Shown: positions 17,130 through 25,543 of the stretch, piece by piece | Numbering within the stretch: position 1 is the stretch's first letter | Layout of the letters: each line of letters starts with the position of its first letter | NCBI GenBank assembly: GCA_947450765.1 | Contig: CANFXC010000001.1 | Span: 124,001 to 188,000, forward strand | DNA length: 64,000 bases | Direction of reading: 5' to 3' | Source: Comamonadaceae bacterium | GTDB taxonomy: Bacteria > Pseudomonadota > Gammaproteobacteria > Burkholderiales > Burkholderiaceae_C | Made by a program: the position numbers and the translations under genes | The notes under the pieces: generated by a model | What the model saw: the letters and a program-made list of their open reading frames with translations, nothing else | Databases searched by the model: none | Told to the model about the DNA's origin: nothing

Positions 17130-19444
17130 GCGCCCCGACATCAGCCGCCGGTCAATCGCATTTTCATGAAAGTGCCAGAGCGCAAGTCGCCGGGGCAGCG
17201 AACTACATCGACGACATTCCTGAAGTCAAAGGCACGCTGTTTGCCGCGCCCATTTTGTCAACCGTGGCGCACGGTAAATTGCTGGGCGTCGATGCTTCCG
17301 CAGCGCTGGCCATGCCCGGCGTGCGCGGCGTGGTGCTGGCAGCCGACGTGCCGGGTGATCCGCTGTTGGCCACTTTTGTGCACGATGAACCGGTCTTTGC
17401 GCTTGATAAAGTCGAGCACGTCGGCCAAGTCATTGGCCTCGTGGTGGCTGACACGGTGATGCAGGCTCGGCATGCGGCCCACAAAGTCGTGCTGAACATC
17501 GAAGTCTTGCCCGCCGTGCTGACGGTTCAAGAAGCACTGGCCGCGAAAAATTTCGTCCTGCCACCCGTGGTGGTTAGGCGCGGTGCGGCTGACGCGGCCT
17601 TGGCGCGCGCGGCGCACACCTTGAGCGGCTCGCTGGAAGTCGGCGGCCAAGAACATTTTTACTTGGAAGGCCAGATCGCCTACGTGCTGCCGCAAGAGCA
17701 AAACCAGTGGCTGGTGTATGCCAGCACGCAGCACCCTGGCGAGGCTCAGCATTGGGTCTCGCACGCGCTCGGCATTGACAACAACGCGGTGCGCGTCGAA
17801 TGCCGGCGCATGGGCGGCGGCTTCGGCGGCAAAGAAACACAGAGCGGCCACATGGCCGTCTGGGCGGCCTTGGCTGCACGCAAATTTGGCAAGCCCGTCA
17901 AGCTGCGCATGGACCGCGACGACGACTTCCTCGTCACCGGTAAAAGACATCCGTTTGCCTACGAGTACACGGCCGGCTTTGACGACAGCGGCAGACTCTG
18001 CGGCTTGAAATTGATGATGGCGGCGAACTGCGGCTTCAGCGCTGATCTGAGCGGACCGGTCGCGGACCGCGCCATTTTTCATGCCGACAACGCCTACTTT
18101 TTGGAAGACGTCGACATCACCTCTTACCGCTGCAAAACGAACACCCAAAGCCACACGGCGTTTCGCGGCTTCGGTGGGCCGCAGGGCATGATCGTCATCG
18201 AAAATATCCTAGGCGACATCGCACGGCACTTGGGCTTAGACCCGCTAGACGTGCGCCTGCGCAACCTGTACAGCGACGAAGCCACCAGCAGCACAGGCCT
18301 GCGCGACACCACGCACTACGGCATGCAGGTCGAAGACAACATCCTCGCGCCGCTGATCAACACGCTGGCAACATCCGCCAACTACCGGCAGCGTCGCAAG
18401 GTCATCGCCGAATGGAACGCCAGCAGCCGCGTCATCAAACGCGGGCTGGCGTTGACGCCCGTGAAGTTCGGTATTTCTTTCACGGCCACGCTGTTCAACC
18501 AAGCTGGCGCACTGGTTCATGTGTACACCGACGGCAGCGTGCAGGCCAACCACGGCGGCACCGAAATGGGCCAGGGCCTCAACACCAAAGTGGGGCAAAT
18601 CGTGGCCGACGAACTCGGTGTGACTTTTGAGAAAGTTCTGGTCACGGCCAGTGACACCAGCAAGATTCCGAACGCCTCGGCCACCGCAGCCTCAGCTGGC
18701 ACAGACCTCAACGCCCGCGCCGCGCAATACGCCGCCCGCAATGTGCGCAACAACTTAGCGCAGTTTGTCGCCGGGCTCGACACCTGCGGCGCAGGCGCTG
18801 TGCGCTTTGTAGCCGGCGAAGTGATCTCTCCAACACAAACGCGGCCCTTCAAAGACGTGGTGCGACTGGCGTACGCCAACCGCATTCAGTTGTGGAGCGA
18901 CGGCTTTTACCGCACGCCCAAAATCCATTACGACAAAACCACCCTGACAGGCCGGCCGTTTTACTACTTCGCCTACGGTGCGGCCTGCACCGAAGTCGCC
19001 ATCGACACGCTGACCGGCGAAAGCCGCGTGCTCAAAGTTGACATCCTGCATGACGTCGGCACCAGCATCAACCCGGCGATTGACATCGGGCAAATTGAAG
19101 GCGGTTTTATTCAAGGCATGGGCTGGCTGACCACCGAGCAGCTGGTCTGGAACGACAAAGGCCAGCTCAGCACACACGCCCCCAGCACCTACAAAATTCC
19201 CGCCACTGGCGATGTACCCGAACACTTCAAGGTCGCGCTGTGGCCTGAGGCCAACCGTGAAGACAACGTCTTTGGCAGCAAGGCCGTGGGCGAGCCGCCC
19301 TTCATGCTGGCGATCAGTGTGTACGAAGCCTTGAAGGACGCAGTGAGCAGCACCACACCGGCCCGCCAAGCAGTGCAATTGCGCGCACCTGCCACGGCTG
19401 AAAATGTGCTGCAAGCGCTAGGTGCGGCTCGAACGCCTGGCTAA
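17126..19444 (+). CDS. xdhB: xanthine dehydrogenase large subunit (molybdopterin)
   Basis: The protein has 772 residues. It oxidises hypoxanthine and xanthine to urate in the cytoplasm. Signatures include GSLEVGGQEHFYLEGQ, RRMGGGFGGKE, AFRGFGGPQGM and the C-terminal KAVGEPPFMLA, which holds the conserved catalytic Glu. Length and order match bacterial XdhB. The stop codon TAA overlaps the TAG of the convergent Nramp-like gene, so no terminator fits between them. The cofactor chaperone XdhC is encoded about 18 kb away at 36968. Confidence 0.94.
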   Translation: MSAPTSAAGQSHFHESARAQVAGAANYIDDIPEVKGTLFAAPILSTVAHGKLLGVDASAALAMPGVRGVVLAADVPGDPLLATFVHDEPVFALDKVEHVGQVIGLVVADTVMQARHAAHKVVLNIEVLPAVLTVQEALAAKNFVLPPVVVRRGAADAALARAAHTLSGSLEVGGQEHFYLEGQIAYVLPQEQNQWLVYASTQHPGEAQHWVSHALGIDNNAVRVECRRMGGGFGGKETQSGHMAVWAALAARKFGKPVKLRMDRDDDFLVTGKRHPFAYEYTAGFDDSGRLCGLKLMMAANCGFSADLSGPVADRAIFHADNAYFLEDVDITSYRCKTNTQSHTAFRGFGGPQGMIVIENILGDIARHLGLDPLDVRLRNLYSDEATSSTGLRDTTHYGMQVEDNILAPLINTLATSANYRQRRKVIAEWNASSRVIKRGLALTPVKFGISFTATLFNQAGALVHVYTDGSVQANHGGTEMGQGLNTKVGQIVADELGVTFEKVLVTASDTSKIPNASATAASAGTDLNARAAQYAARNVRNNLAQFVAGLDTCGAGAVRFVAGEVISPTQTRPFKDVVRLAYANRIQLWSDGFYRTPKIHYDKTTLTGRPFYYFAYGAACTEVAIDTLTGESRVLKVDILHDVGTSINPAIDIGQIEGGFIQGMGWLTTEQLVWNDKGQLSTHAPSTYKIPATGDVPEHFKVALWPEANREDNVFGSKAVGEPPFMLAISVYEALKDAVSSTTPARQAVQLRAPATAENVLQALGAARTPG

Positions 19445-20700
19445 CGGCTAGGCCACACATCCCACAGCATCATCAGCACGGCCAGACCCATCAGGCCTGC
19501 GCCTAACCAGCCGAACCAGCGCGTTTTAACGCCTGAGATGAAAGGCCCCATGACACTCTTGTTGCTGGCCAACAGCATCAGGCCGACCATGATGGGTGCG
19601 GCCACCACACCGTTGATGATGGCGCTCCAATACAGCGCTTTCATCGGGTCAATTGAGGTGAAGCTCAGGCCGGTGCCGACAACCGTGGCCACGGCAATGA
19701 TGGCGTAAAAGCGCTTGGCTTCGTACCAACGCCGCTCCAGCCCCTCGGGCCAGCCAAAGGCTTCGGCCACGGCATAGGCGGCTGATGAAGCCAACACCGG
19801 CACCGCCAGCAAGCCGGTGCCAATCACGCCACCGGCAAACAACATGAAGGCGAATTCTCCGGCCAACGGTTTCAGCGCCAGTGCCGCTTGCGCCGCCGAG
19901 GTGATGTCGCGAATACCAGCGGCATACAACACCACGGCAGCCATCACCATGATGAAAAAAGCGATCAGATTAGAAAAGCACATGCCGACGATGGTGTCGC
20001 GCCGCACCCGCTGCAGGTCGAGCCCAATGGTCGAATGGCTGCCACCGCCCTGACCTTTGAGTCGCAGTTCTTCCACCTCTTGCGAGGCTTGCCAAAAAAA
20101 CAAGTACGGCGAAATGGTCGTGCCCAGCAATGCCACCAACATCATCCAGTACGCCGACGACCACTCTATTTTAGGAATCACCAAGTCGTGCAGCACCTTG
20201 GCCCACGGCACATTGACGGTGAAGATGGCGATCACGTAAGCAAAGAGAAACAGCGTCAACCATTTGAGGATGGGTGCCAGCCGGCGGTAGGGCACAAAGA
20301 TTTGCAGCAGCACCGTGAGCAGCCCAAAAAATACCGCATGAAAATGTTCGCCGCCGCCCACCACCAGTTGCAGAGACTCGCCCATGGCCGCAATGTCAGC
20401 CGCAATGTTGATGGTGTTGGCCACCGTTAGCAAGACCACCACCGAGAGCAAAAAGGAACGCGGCGTGTGCTCGCGCAAATTAGCCGCCAGACCCTTGCCG
20501 GTGACCCGGCCAATGCGGGCGCTCACCAACTGAATTGCAATCATGAACGGCAGTGACAAAAACACGGTCCAGATCAGCCCGGTACCAAACTGCGCGCCCG
20601 CCTGTGTGTAAGTGGCAATACCGGATGGATCGTCGTCCGCAGCGCCCGTGACAACGCCCGGGCCGACATGGCGTAGAAACGACGGAATCAGTTTTGGCAT
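19441..20700 (-). CDS. Nramp-family divalent metal transporter, variant motifs
   Basis: The protein has 419 residues and about 11 membrane segments of the Nramp/SLC11 fold. TM1 reads DDDPSGIATY where canonical Mn/Fe Nramps have DPGN, and TM6 reads GTTISPYLFFWQ where they have the MPH motif. The metal-coordinating Asn and Met are therefore not conserved, and the transported ion is uncertain. A conserved transport-motif-like TGKGLAANLREH is present. It is convergent with xdhB and divergent from the Tsx-like channel, whose regulatory region it shares. Confidence 0.85.
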   Translation of the reverse strand: MPKLIPSFLRHVGPGVVTGAADDDPSGIATYTQAGAQFGTGLIWTVFLSLPFMIAIQLVSARIGRVTGKGLAANLREHTPRSFLLSVVVLLTVANTINIAADIAAMGESLQLVVGGGEHFHAVFFGLLTVLLQIFVPYRRLAPILKWLTLFLFAYVIAIFTVNVPWAKVLHDLVIPKIEWSSAYWMMLVALLGTTISPYLFFWQASQEVEELRLKGQGGGSHSTIGLDLQRVRRDTIVGMCFSNLIAFFIMVMAAVVLYAAGIRDITSAAQAALALKPLAGEFAFMLFAGGVIGTGLLAVPVLASSAAYAVAEAFGWPEGLERRWYEAKRFYAIIAVATVVGTGLSFTSIDPMKALYWSAIINGVVAAPIMVGLMLLASNKSVMGPFISGVKTRWFGWLGAGLMGLAVLMMLWDVWPSR

Positions 20701-20757
20701 GGGGGCAGTCTAGCAAGACCATTTTTCAATCTCCAAAAGTGCAAAAACAGTGCGTAC

Positions 20758-20774
20758 TGCACCGGATAAGAGCA
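20758..20774 (+). promoter_or_regulatory. candidate NtrC-type enhancer site
   Basis: TGCACC-GGATA-AGAGCA matches the NtrC consensus TGCACC-N5-GGTGCA at 10 of 12 defined positions. It lies 73 bp upstream of the sigma-54 element, a usual enhancer distance. Confidence 0.45.
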
Positions 20775-20830
20775 AAAATGAAAAGAAACTCAGCAATTCG
20801 TTGCTTTTAACCATAACAACAGTTCACAAG

Positions 20831-20847
20831 TTGGCACAGCTCATGCA
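20831..20847 (+). promoter_or_regulatory. sigma-54 promoter of the Tsx-like channel gene
   Basis: TTGGCAC followed by AGCTC and ATGCA fits TGGCAC-N5-TTGCA with one mismatch and the exact 10-nt spacing between GG and GC. The predicted start near 20858 leaves a leader of about 50 nt before the ATG at 20908. Confidence 0.65.
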
Positions 20848-20907
20848 TAGTAGATTTCGGAACGGCATCCGCTGCTTCGCCTTTCACGCACAACAACAGG
20901 ATTTACC

Positions 20908-21741
20908 ATGAAAACCGTGTCTCGTTTCACCGCCATCGCAGCCGTTTTACTAGCCAGCTCAAGCGCTTTTGCCGCTGACTGGAGCAGCAACTCCGTCACT
21001 TACGCGTATGCACCGCATCAGTCTGAGCCTGCCGTTTCCGACAAGGTGGCGAAGAACATCATGACCTTCACGCACGTGAGTGGCGACAAGCTGGGTACCA
21101 ACCTGTTCAACATTGACTTGCTCAAGTCAGACAGTTCAGATCAGGCCAATAATGGCGGCGGCGGCGCTCAGGAGTGGTATGGCTTTTACCAGCGCAACTT
21201 TTCCTTGAACGCCATGACCGGCAACAAAACCGGTTACGGCATCGCCAAAGACCTGAACTTGACAGCCCGTGTCGACGCTGGTGCCAAAAACACTGCATTT
21301 GCCCCTGCTCCCCGCAAACTGCAACTCGGCATGTCAGCTGCCATGCCGGTGAGCGCGGGCTTCTGGGACATCGGTTTTGCTGCCTATAAAGAAACGAATC
21401 ACAACGGAGATTTAGGCACGTCTGTGTCATTCAAAACTGCGCCAGCACTGAATTCAGCTTGGGCAATCCCCGTAGCGGGAATCGGCACTCTTGGCGGTTT
21501 TGTCAATATCGTTGGTCCCAAGGGCAAGGATGGTTATGGTGGGCAAACTGCGACGGAAACCCTGATTCGTGCTACTTTCATGTTTGACGTCTTGGGGCCA
21601 AAAAGCGGGCTGAGTGCAGGTGCCGGCGTTGAATACTGGAACAACAAGTTTGGCTGCGACAGCAGCATTTCTAACGGCGGCCTTAACGGCAATAAATGCA
21701 CATCCACCACACCTTTGGTGCTGGTTTCCTACAAGCTGTAA
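20908..21741 (+). CDS. Tsx/OmpK-family outer-membrane channel, probable nucleoside channel
   Basis: The protein has 277 residues with a clear signal peptide ending in SSSAFA. The mature part resembles Channel_Tsx (OmpK) barrels: KNIMTFTHVSGDKLGTN, FNIDLLKSDSSD, then GGGGAQEWYGFYQR, and alternating strands up to the terminal aromatic-containing LVLVSYKL. Tsx proteins let nucleosides cross the outer membrane. With the BMP-type ABC transporter and purine enzymes nearby, nucleoside uptake is the likely role. A sigma-54 promoter and a possible NtrC site suggest induction by nitrogen limitation. A strong terminator follows. Confidence 0.82.
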   Translation: MKTVSRFTAIAAVLLASSSAFAADWSSNSVTYAYAPHQSEPAVSDKVAKNIMTFTHVSGDKLGTNLFNIDLLKSDSSDQANNGGGGAQEWYGFYQRNFSLNAMTGNKTGYGIAKDLNLTARVDAGAKNTAFAPAPRKLQLGMSAAMPVSAGFWDIGFAAYKETNHNGDLGTSVSFKTAPALNSAWAIPVAGIGTLGGFVNIVGPKGKDGYGGQTATETLIRATFMFDVLGPKSGLSAGAGVEYWNNKFGCDSSISNGGLNGNKCTSTTPLVLVSYKL

Positions 21742-21760
21742 TCCGTCTTCAAAGACCTGA

Positions 21761-21798
21761 AAAAAGGCGGTTGGAGCGTTCGCTCCGACCGCCTTTTT
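21761..21798. terminator. strong intrinsic terminator after the Tsx-like gene
   Basis: AAAAAGGCGGTTGGAGC and GCTCCGACCGCCTTTTT form a long stem (one mismatch) with a 4-nt loop and T run. Being nearly symmetrical, it can also stop the convergent glycerate kinase operon. Confidence 0.88.
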
Positions 21799-21839
21799 CA
21801 TGGGCGTTCACAAGCGCTGTGTGGGCCCGCTGCCAACGC

Positions 21840-23198
21840 CTACAAAATCAAAATCGCCCTGAAGTCATTCACATTGGTATGAGTCGGCCCGGTGATGACC
21901 AGGTCCCCCAGCGGCTCAAAGAAACCGTAAGCGTCATTGCGGTCCAAATAGCGGTCAATTTTCATGCCGGCAGCTTGGGCCCGGGCCAGCGTATCTGGCG
22001 CCACATAAGCGCCGGCGTTGTCTTCAAGTCCGTCGATGCCGTCGGTGTCGGCAGCCAAGGCGTGAACGCCCGACTGGCCCTGCAAACCGAGTGCGAGCCC
22101 TAGGCAAAACTCTCCCGCCCGACCACCGCGACCGCGCATTTTTTCATCCGCAACCGCTGGCTGCGCACGCACCGTCACGGTGGTTTCACCGCCGCTCAAA
22201 ATCACGCAAGGTGCTTCAAACGGTTGGCCTTTTTGCTTCACGGCACGTGCCAGCGCCGCATGCACCTTGCCGACTTCGCGGGACTCGCCTTCCATCTCGT
22301 CACTCAGGATATAGGCCTTCAGTCCAGCCGCACGCGCCACGTCAGCGGCTGCCTCCAAGCTTTGCTGCGGTGTGGCAATCAAGTGGACTTCGTGGCCCTT
22401 GAAAACAGCGTCGCCGGGCTTCGGCGTTTCGAGCGCGCCGCTTTCAAGGTCGGCGCGTAAAGCCGCCGGTACATCAATCGCGTACCGCTGCAAGATCGCC
22501 AGCGCGTCAGCGCAAGTAGTCGCGTCGGGCACAGTCGGCCCGCTGGCGATGATGGACGGGTCGTCGCCCGGCACGTCACTGATGGTCAAAGTGACCACAC
22601 GCGCCGGTGCGCAAGCAGCCGCCAGTCGCCCGCCCTTGATGCGCGACAGGTGTTTGCGCACGCAATTCATCTCGCTGATATTCGCGCCGCTGTTCAACAA
22701 CTCTTTGTTGATGCGCTGCTTGTCGGCCAGCGTCAAGCCGTCGGCGGGTAACGTCAGCAAGGCAGAGCCGCCACCTGAAATCAGGCACAACACGAGATCG
22801 TTTTCAGTCAAGCCCTGCACCATGGCCAAGATGCGTTCGGCAGCGACCAGCCCGGCGGCATCAGGCACCGGGTGCGCGGCTTCAACGATCTCGATGCGCG
22901 GTTTCAACCCAGCAGGGCGCGGTGGAATGTGGTGATAACGCGTGACCACCAACCCGTGTAATGGCGCATCAGCGGGCCACAGTGCTTCCACAGCTTGCGC
23001 CATAGAACCACCCGCCTTGCCAGCGCCAATGACGATGGTGCGGCCACCACTGTCACGGCTGGGCGGTGAGGGTAAAAAAGCGGCCGTATTGTGCAAGGGC
23101 AAGGCGCGCTGCACGGCAGCTTGGTAGAGACTCAGCAAAAATTCGCGTGGCTGGTCTTGGGGCGACTTGCCAGGGTCGAGAGAGGATGGTGAAGTCAT
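21840..23198 (-). CDS. glycerate 2-kinase / TtuD-type MOFRL-family protein
   Basis: The protein has 452 residues. Family motifs are the N-terminal GRTIVIGAGKAGGSMAQA, CLISGGGSALL, SEMNCVRKHLSRIKGGRLA, and the C-terminal MOFRL part with RGGRAGEFCLGLA and AADTDGIDG. These enzymes phosphorylate D-glycerate to 2-phosphoglycerate; the same family was first named TtuD, hydroxypyruvate reductase, in tartrate operons. As the last gene of the tartrate cluster it would bring glycerate from tartrate dehydrogenase into glycolysis. It lies 16 bp after the tartrate dehydratase gene. Confidence 0.88.
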   Translation of the reverse strand: MTSPSSLDPGKSPQDQPREFLLSLYQAAVQRALPLHNTAAFLPSPPSRDSGGRTIVIGAGKAGGSMAQAVEALWPADAPLHGLVVTRYHHIPPRPAGLKPRIEIVEAAHPVPDAAGLVAAERILAMVQGLTENDLVLCLISGGGSALLTLPADGLTLADKQRINKELLNSGANISEMNCVRKHLSRIKGGRLAAACAPARVVTLTISDVPGDDPSIIASGPTVPDATTCADALAILQRYAIDVPAALRADLESGALETPKPGDAVFKGHEVHLIATPQQSLEAAADVARAAGLKAYILSDEMEGESREVGKVHAALARAVKQKGQPFEAPCVILSGGETTVTVRAQPAVADEKMRGRGGRAGEFCLGLALGLQGQSGVHALAADTDGIDGLEDNAGAYVAPDTLARAQAAGMKIDRYLDRNDAYGFFEPLGDLVITGPTHTNVNDFRAILIL

Positions 23199-23214
23199 GC
23201 GTTGACGTCGGAAC

Positions 23215-24381
23215 TTAACTCGCCAAGTTCTTCATCTCGGCGTACAAGTCGGCCTTGCCTTCAAAACCAATACCGACCAGCGCTGGCAGCGTCACCAGAC
23301 TATTTTCCACTTTCACACCATCCGGAAAGCCGCCATACGGCTGGAACAAATCGGGGTAACTCTCGTTGCCGCCCAAGCCCAGACCCGCCGCAATCGCCAG
23401 CGACATCTGATGTCCACCGTGAGGAACGCAGCGACTGGCCGACCAGCCGTTCTCGCGCAGCATGTCCAGCGTTCGCAAGTACTCGACCAAGCCATAGCTC
23501 AGTGCACAGTCAAACTGCAGCCAGTCGCGGTCGGGTCGCATGCCGCCGTAGCGAATCAAATTCTGGGCATCTTGCATCGAGAAAAGATTCTCGCCGGTGG
23601 CCATGGCGGGCGCGTAATGCTGCGCCAGCTCAGCCTGCAAAGCGTAGTCCAGCGGGTCGCCGGCTTCTTCGTACCAAAACAAGTTGTAGCCCGCCATGGC
23701 TTTGGCGTAGGCCACGGCTGTGGGCAAATCAAAGCGGCCATTGGCGTCCACCGCCAAGCGTTGGCCAGGGCCGAGCAGCTTGAGCACGGCCTCGATGCGC
23801 TTGCAGTCGTCCGCCAGTGGCGCACCACCAATCTTCATCTTGACCACCGAATAACCGCGGTCTAAATAGCTCTGCATTTCGCCGGTCAAACCTTCCAGCC
23901 CTTTGCCGGGCCAGTAGTAACCACCGGCGGCGTAAACAAACACCTGCCGGTTCGCCGTGCCGTTGCCATAACGCTCGGCCAGCAATTGGTACAGCGGCTT
24001 GTTGGCGATCTTGGCCACCGCGTCCCAGACCGCCATGTCAATGGTGCCGACCGCCACCGAGCGCTCACCATGGCCGCCCGGTTTTTCATTGTTCATCAAG
24101 GTCGCCCAGACCTTGTGCGGGTCGATGTTGCCGTCTTTGTCGTCGAGCAAACTGGCTGGATCGGCTTCAAGCACACGTGGAATGAAACGCTCGCGCATCA
24201 AAGCGCCTTGGCCGTAGCGGCCGTTGGAGTTGAAGCCGTAACCGATGACCGGTTTGCCGTCCCGTATCACGTCGGTGACCACCGCCACCAGACTCAGCGT
24301 CATCTTGGAAAAGTCGATGTAAGCGTTGCGGATGTTCGACTTGATCGGGCGCGTGGACTCGCGGATTTCGGTGATTTTCAA
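23215..24381 (-). CDS. tarD: D(-)-tartrate dehydratase
   Basis: The protein has 388 residues in the enolase superfamily and resembles the characterised Bradyrhizobium D-tartrate dehydratase along its whole length. It dehydrates D-tartrate to oxaloacetate. K181 and K183 in KMKIGG correspond to the catalytic lysine pair, VDANGRFD and EEAGDP carry magnesium ligands, and CVPHGGHQM holds the His acid/base. N-terminal RNAYIDFSKM and GYGFNSNGRYGQG are also typical of this specific group. It stands between the binding-protein gene (66 bp) and glycerate kinase (16 bp). Confidence 0.92.
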   Translation of the reverse strand: MKITEIRESTRPIKSNIRNAYIDFSKMTLSLVAVVTDVIRDGKPVIGYGFNSNGRYGQGALMRERFIPRVLEADPASLLDDKDGNIDPHKVWATLMNNEKPGGHGERSVAVGTIDMAVWDAVAKIANKPLYQLLAERYGNGTANRQVFVYAAGGYYWPGKGLEGLTGEMQSYLDRGYSVVKMKIGGAPLADDCKRIEAVLKLLGPGQRLAVDANGRFDLPTAVAYAKAMAGYNLFWYEEAGDPLDYALQAELAQHYAPAMATGENLFSMQDAQNLIRYGGMRPDRDWLQFDCALSYGLVEYLRTLDMLRENGWSASRCVPHGGHQMSLAIAAGLGLGGNESYPDLFQPYGGFPDGVKVENSLVTLPALVGIGFEGKADLYAEMKNLAS

Positions 24382-24447
24382 AGCAGGTTTCCAGTTTCAA
24401 TTCATTGAACAACGATGAACAACGGCCCCCGTGAACGGCAGCAGCAC

Positions 24448-25431
24448 TTATTTTTTACCCAAGCCCAAACGCTGCGCACCCTCAACATACAAGCTGATGC
24501 GCTCCTTCATGAAAGCGTCCATCTCAGCATTGCCGATATTGACCAACTCAAAGCCGCTTTTGGCGGCCAAGGCCTTCATCTCTGGGTCGTTGTTCATCGC
24601 CATCCACATGTCAGCGATTTTTTTGCGGTTTTCAGGCGAGGTCGATTTTGGCACGCCAATGCCGCGGTAAGCACCATCGACCCAGTCCACACCGAGTTCA
24701 CGGAAAGTAGGTACATCGGGCATCAGCGGGTGGCGCTGCTCCATGGCCACGGCCAGCGCCCGCACTTTGGCCCGGTTAGCAATCGCAAACGGCGTGTAGG
24801 TCACCGCGCCATCAATCTGCGCACCGACCACGGCCAGCGCCATGTCGCCCGTGCCTTTGTAGGGCACATAAGTACTCTTGATGCCAAAAGCCGCATTCAG
24901 ACGTTCGTGGGCCGCGTGGTTGGCCGAGTTCAGACCGGAGCCACCGAGGCTCATTTTGCCGGGCTCTTTTTTAGCGGCAGCGATGAACTCTGCAAAGGTT
25001 TTGTACGGGCTGCTCACCGGCACGATCAGCACGTCTGGCGTGTAATGAAACCAAAAAGCCGGCGTGATATCGGCCGTTTTGTATTGCACCTGGCCTTCGA
25101 TCGGCTGAAAAACAATGTGCGGCAAATTGATGCCGACCACGTTCAAGCCGTCGCCGGGCAAGCTGTTCATCTGCCCCCACATCAGGCCACCGCCGGCACC
25201 GGCTTTGTACTGAACGATGGTTTCAATCGCAGCGCATTTTTTCTTCAAAACCATCTGCTGGTGACGCGCCGACAAATCAGACTCACCACCGGGCGGAAAG
25301 GCCTGCCAATAGAGCATATTTTTCTCGGGACATGGGGGCATCACGGACGTCGTGGGTGCCGTTTGAGCCATTGCCGCAGGGGCTGCGGCGATGCAAAAAA
25401 TACCGATCAGATGGCGGATGTTGAACTGCAT
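24448..25431 (-). CDS. TctC/Bug-family periplasmic binding protein, tartrate cluster
   Basis: The protein has 327 residues with a signal peptide ending in AAMAQ. The family loop AGAGGGLMWGQ, the ADITPAFWF segment and SLGGSGLNSANHAAHE place it in the tripartite tricarboxylate transporter binding proteins, which hold dicarboxylates such as malate or tartrate. The N-terminal CP and KKKC cysteines are unusual and could form a disulfide. No TctA or TctB membrane genes occur nearby, so it must use a carrier encoded elsewhere or serve another role. Confidence 0.85.
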   Translation of the reverse strand: MQFNIRHLIGIFCIAAAPAAMAQTAPTTSVMPPCPEKNMLYWQAFPPGGESDLSARHQQMVLKKKCAAIETIVQYKAGAGGGLMWGQMNSLPGDGLNVVGINLPHIVFQPIEGQVQYKTADITPAFWFHYTPDVLIVPVSSPYKTFAEFIAAAKKEPGKMSLGGSGLNSANHAAHERLNAAFGIKSTYVPYKGTGDMALAVVGAQIDGAVTYTPFAIANRAKVRALAVAMEQRHPLMPDVPTFRELGVDWVDGAYRGIGVPKSTSPENRKKIADMWMAMNNDPEMKALAAKSGFELVNIGNAEMDAFMKERISLYVEGAQRLGLGKK

Positions 25432-25543
25432 AAGATTGTCTCCTCGAGTGGTCCTCTGGAATGGCCAGCATCAACATGCCGCGGCCATGCGCTTGGGCAT
25501 CCTTCAGGATGCTCTTGTGGTGTTTTTGTCCTGACGCGAGCGC

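Noticed and set aside
25497-25512. GCATCCT-TC-AGGATGC hairpin between ttuC and the binding-protein gene
   Set aside because: The loop is only 2 nt and no T run follows on the minus strand, so it is not a convincing terminator.
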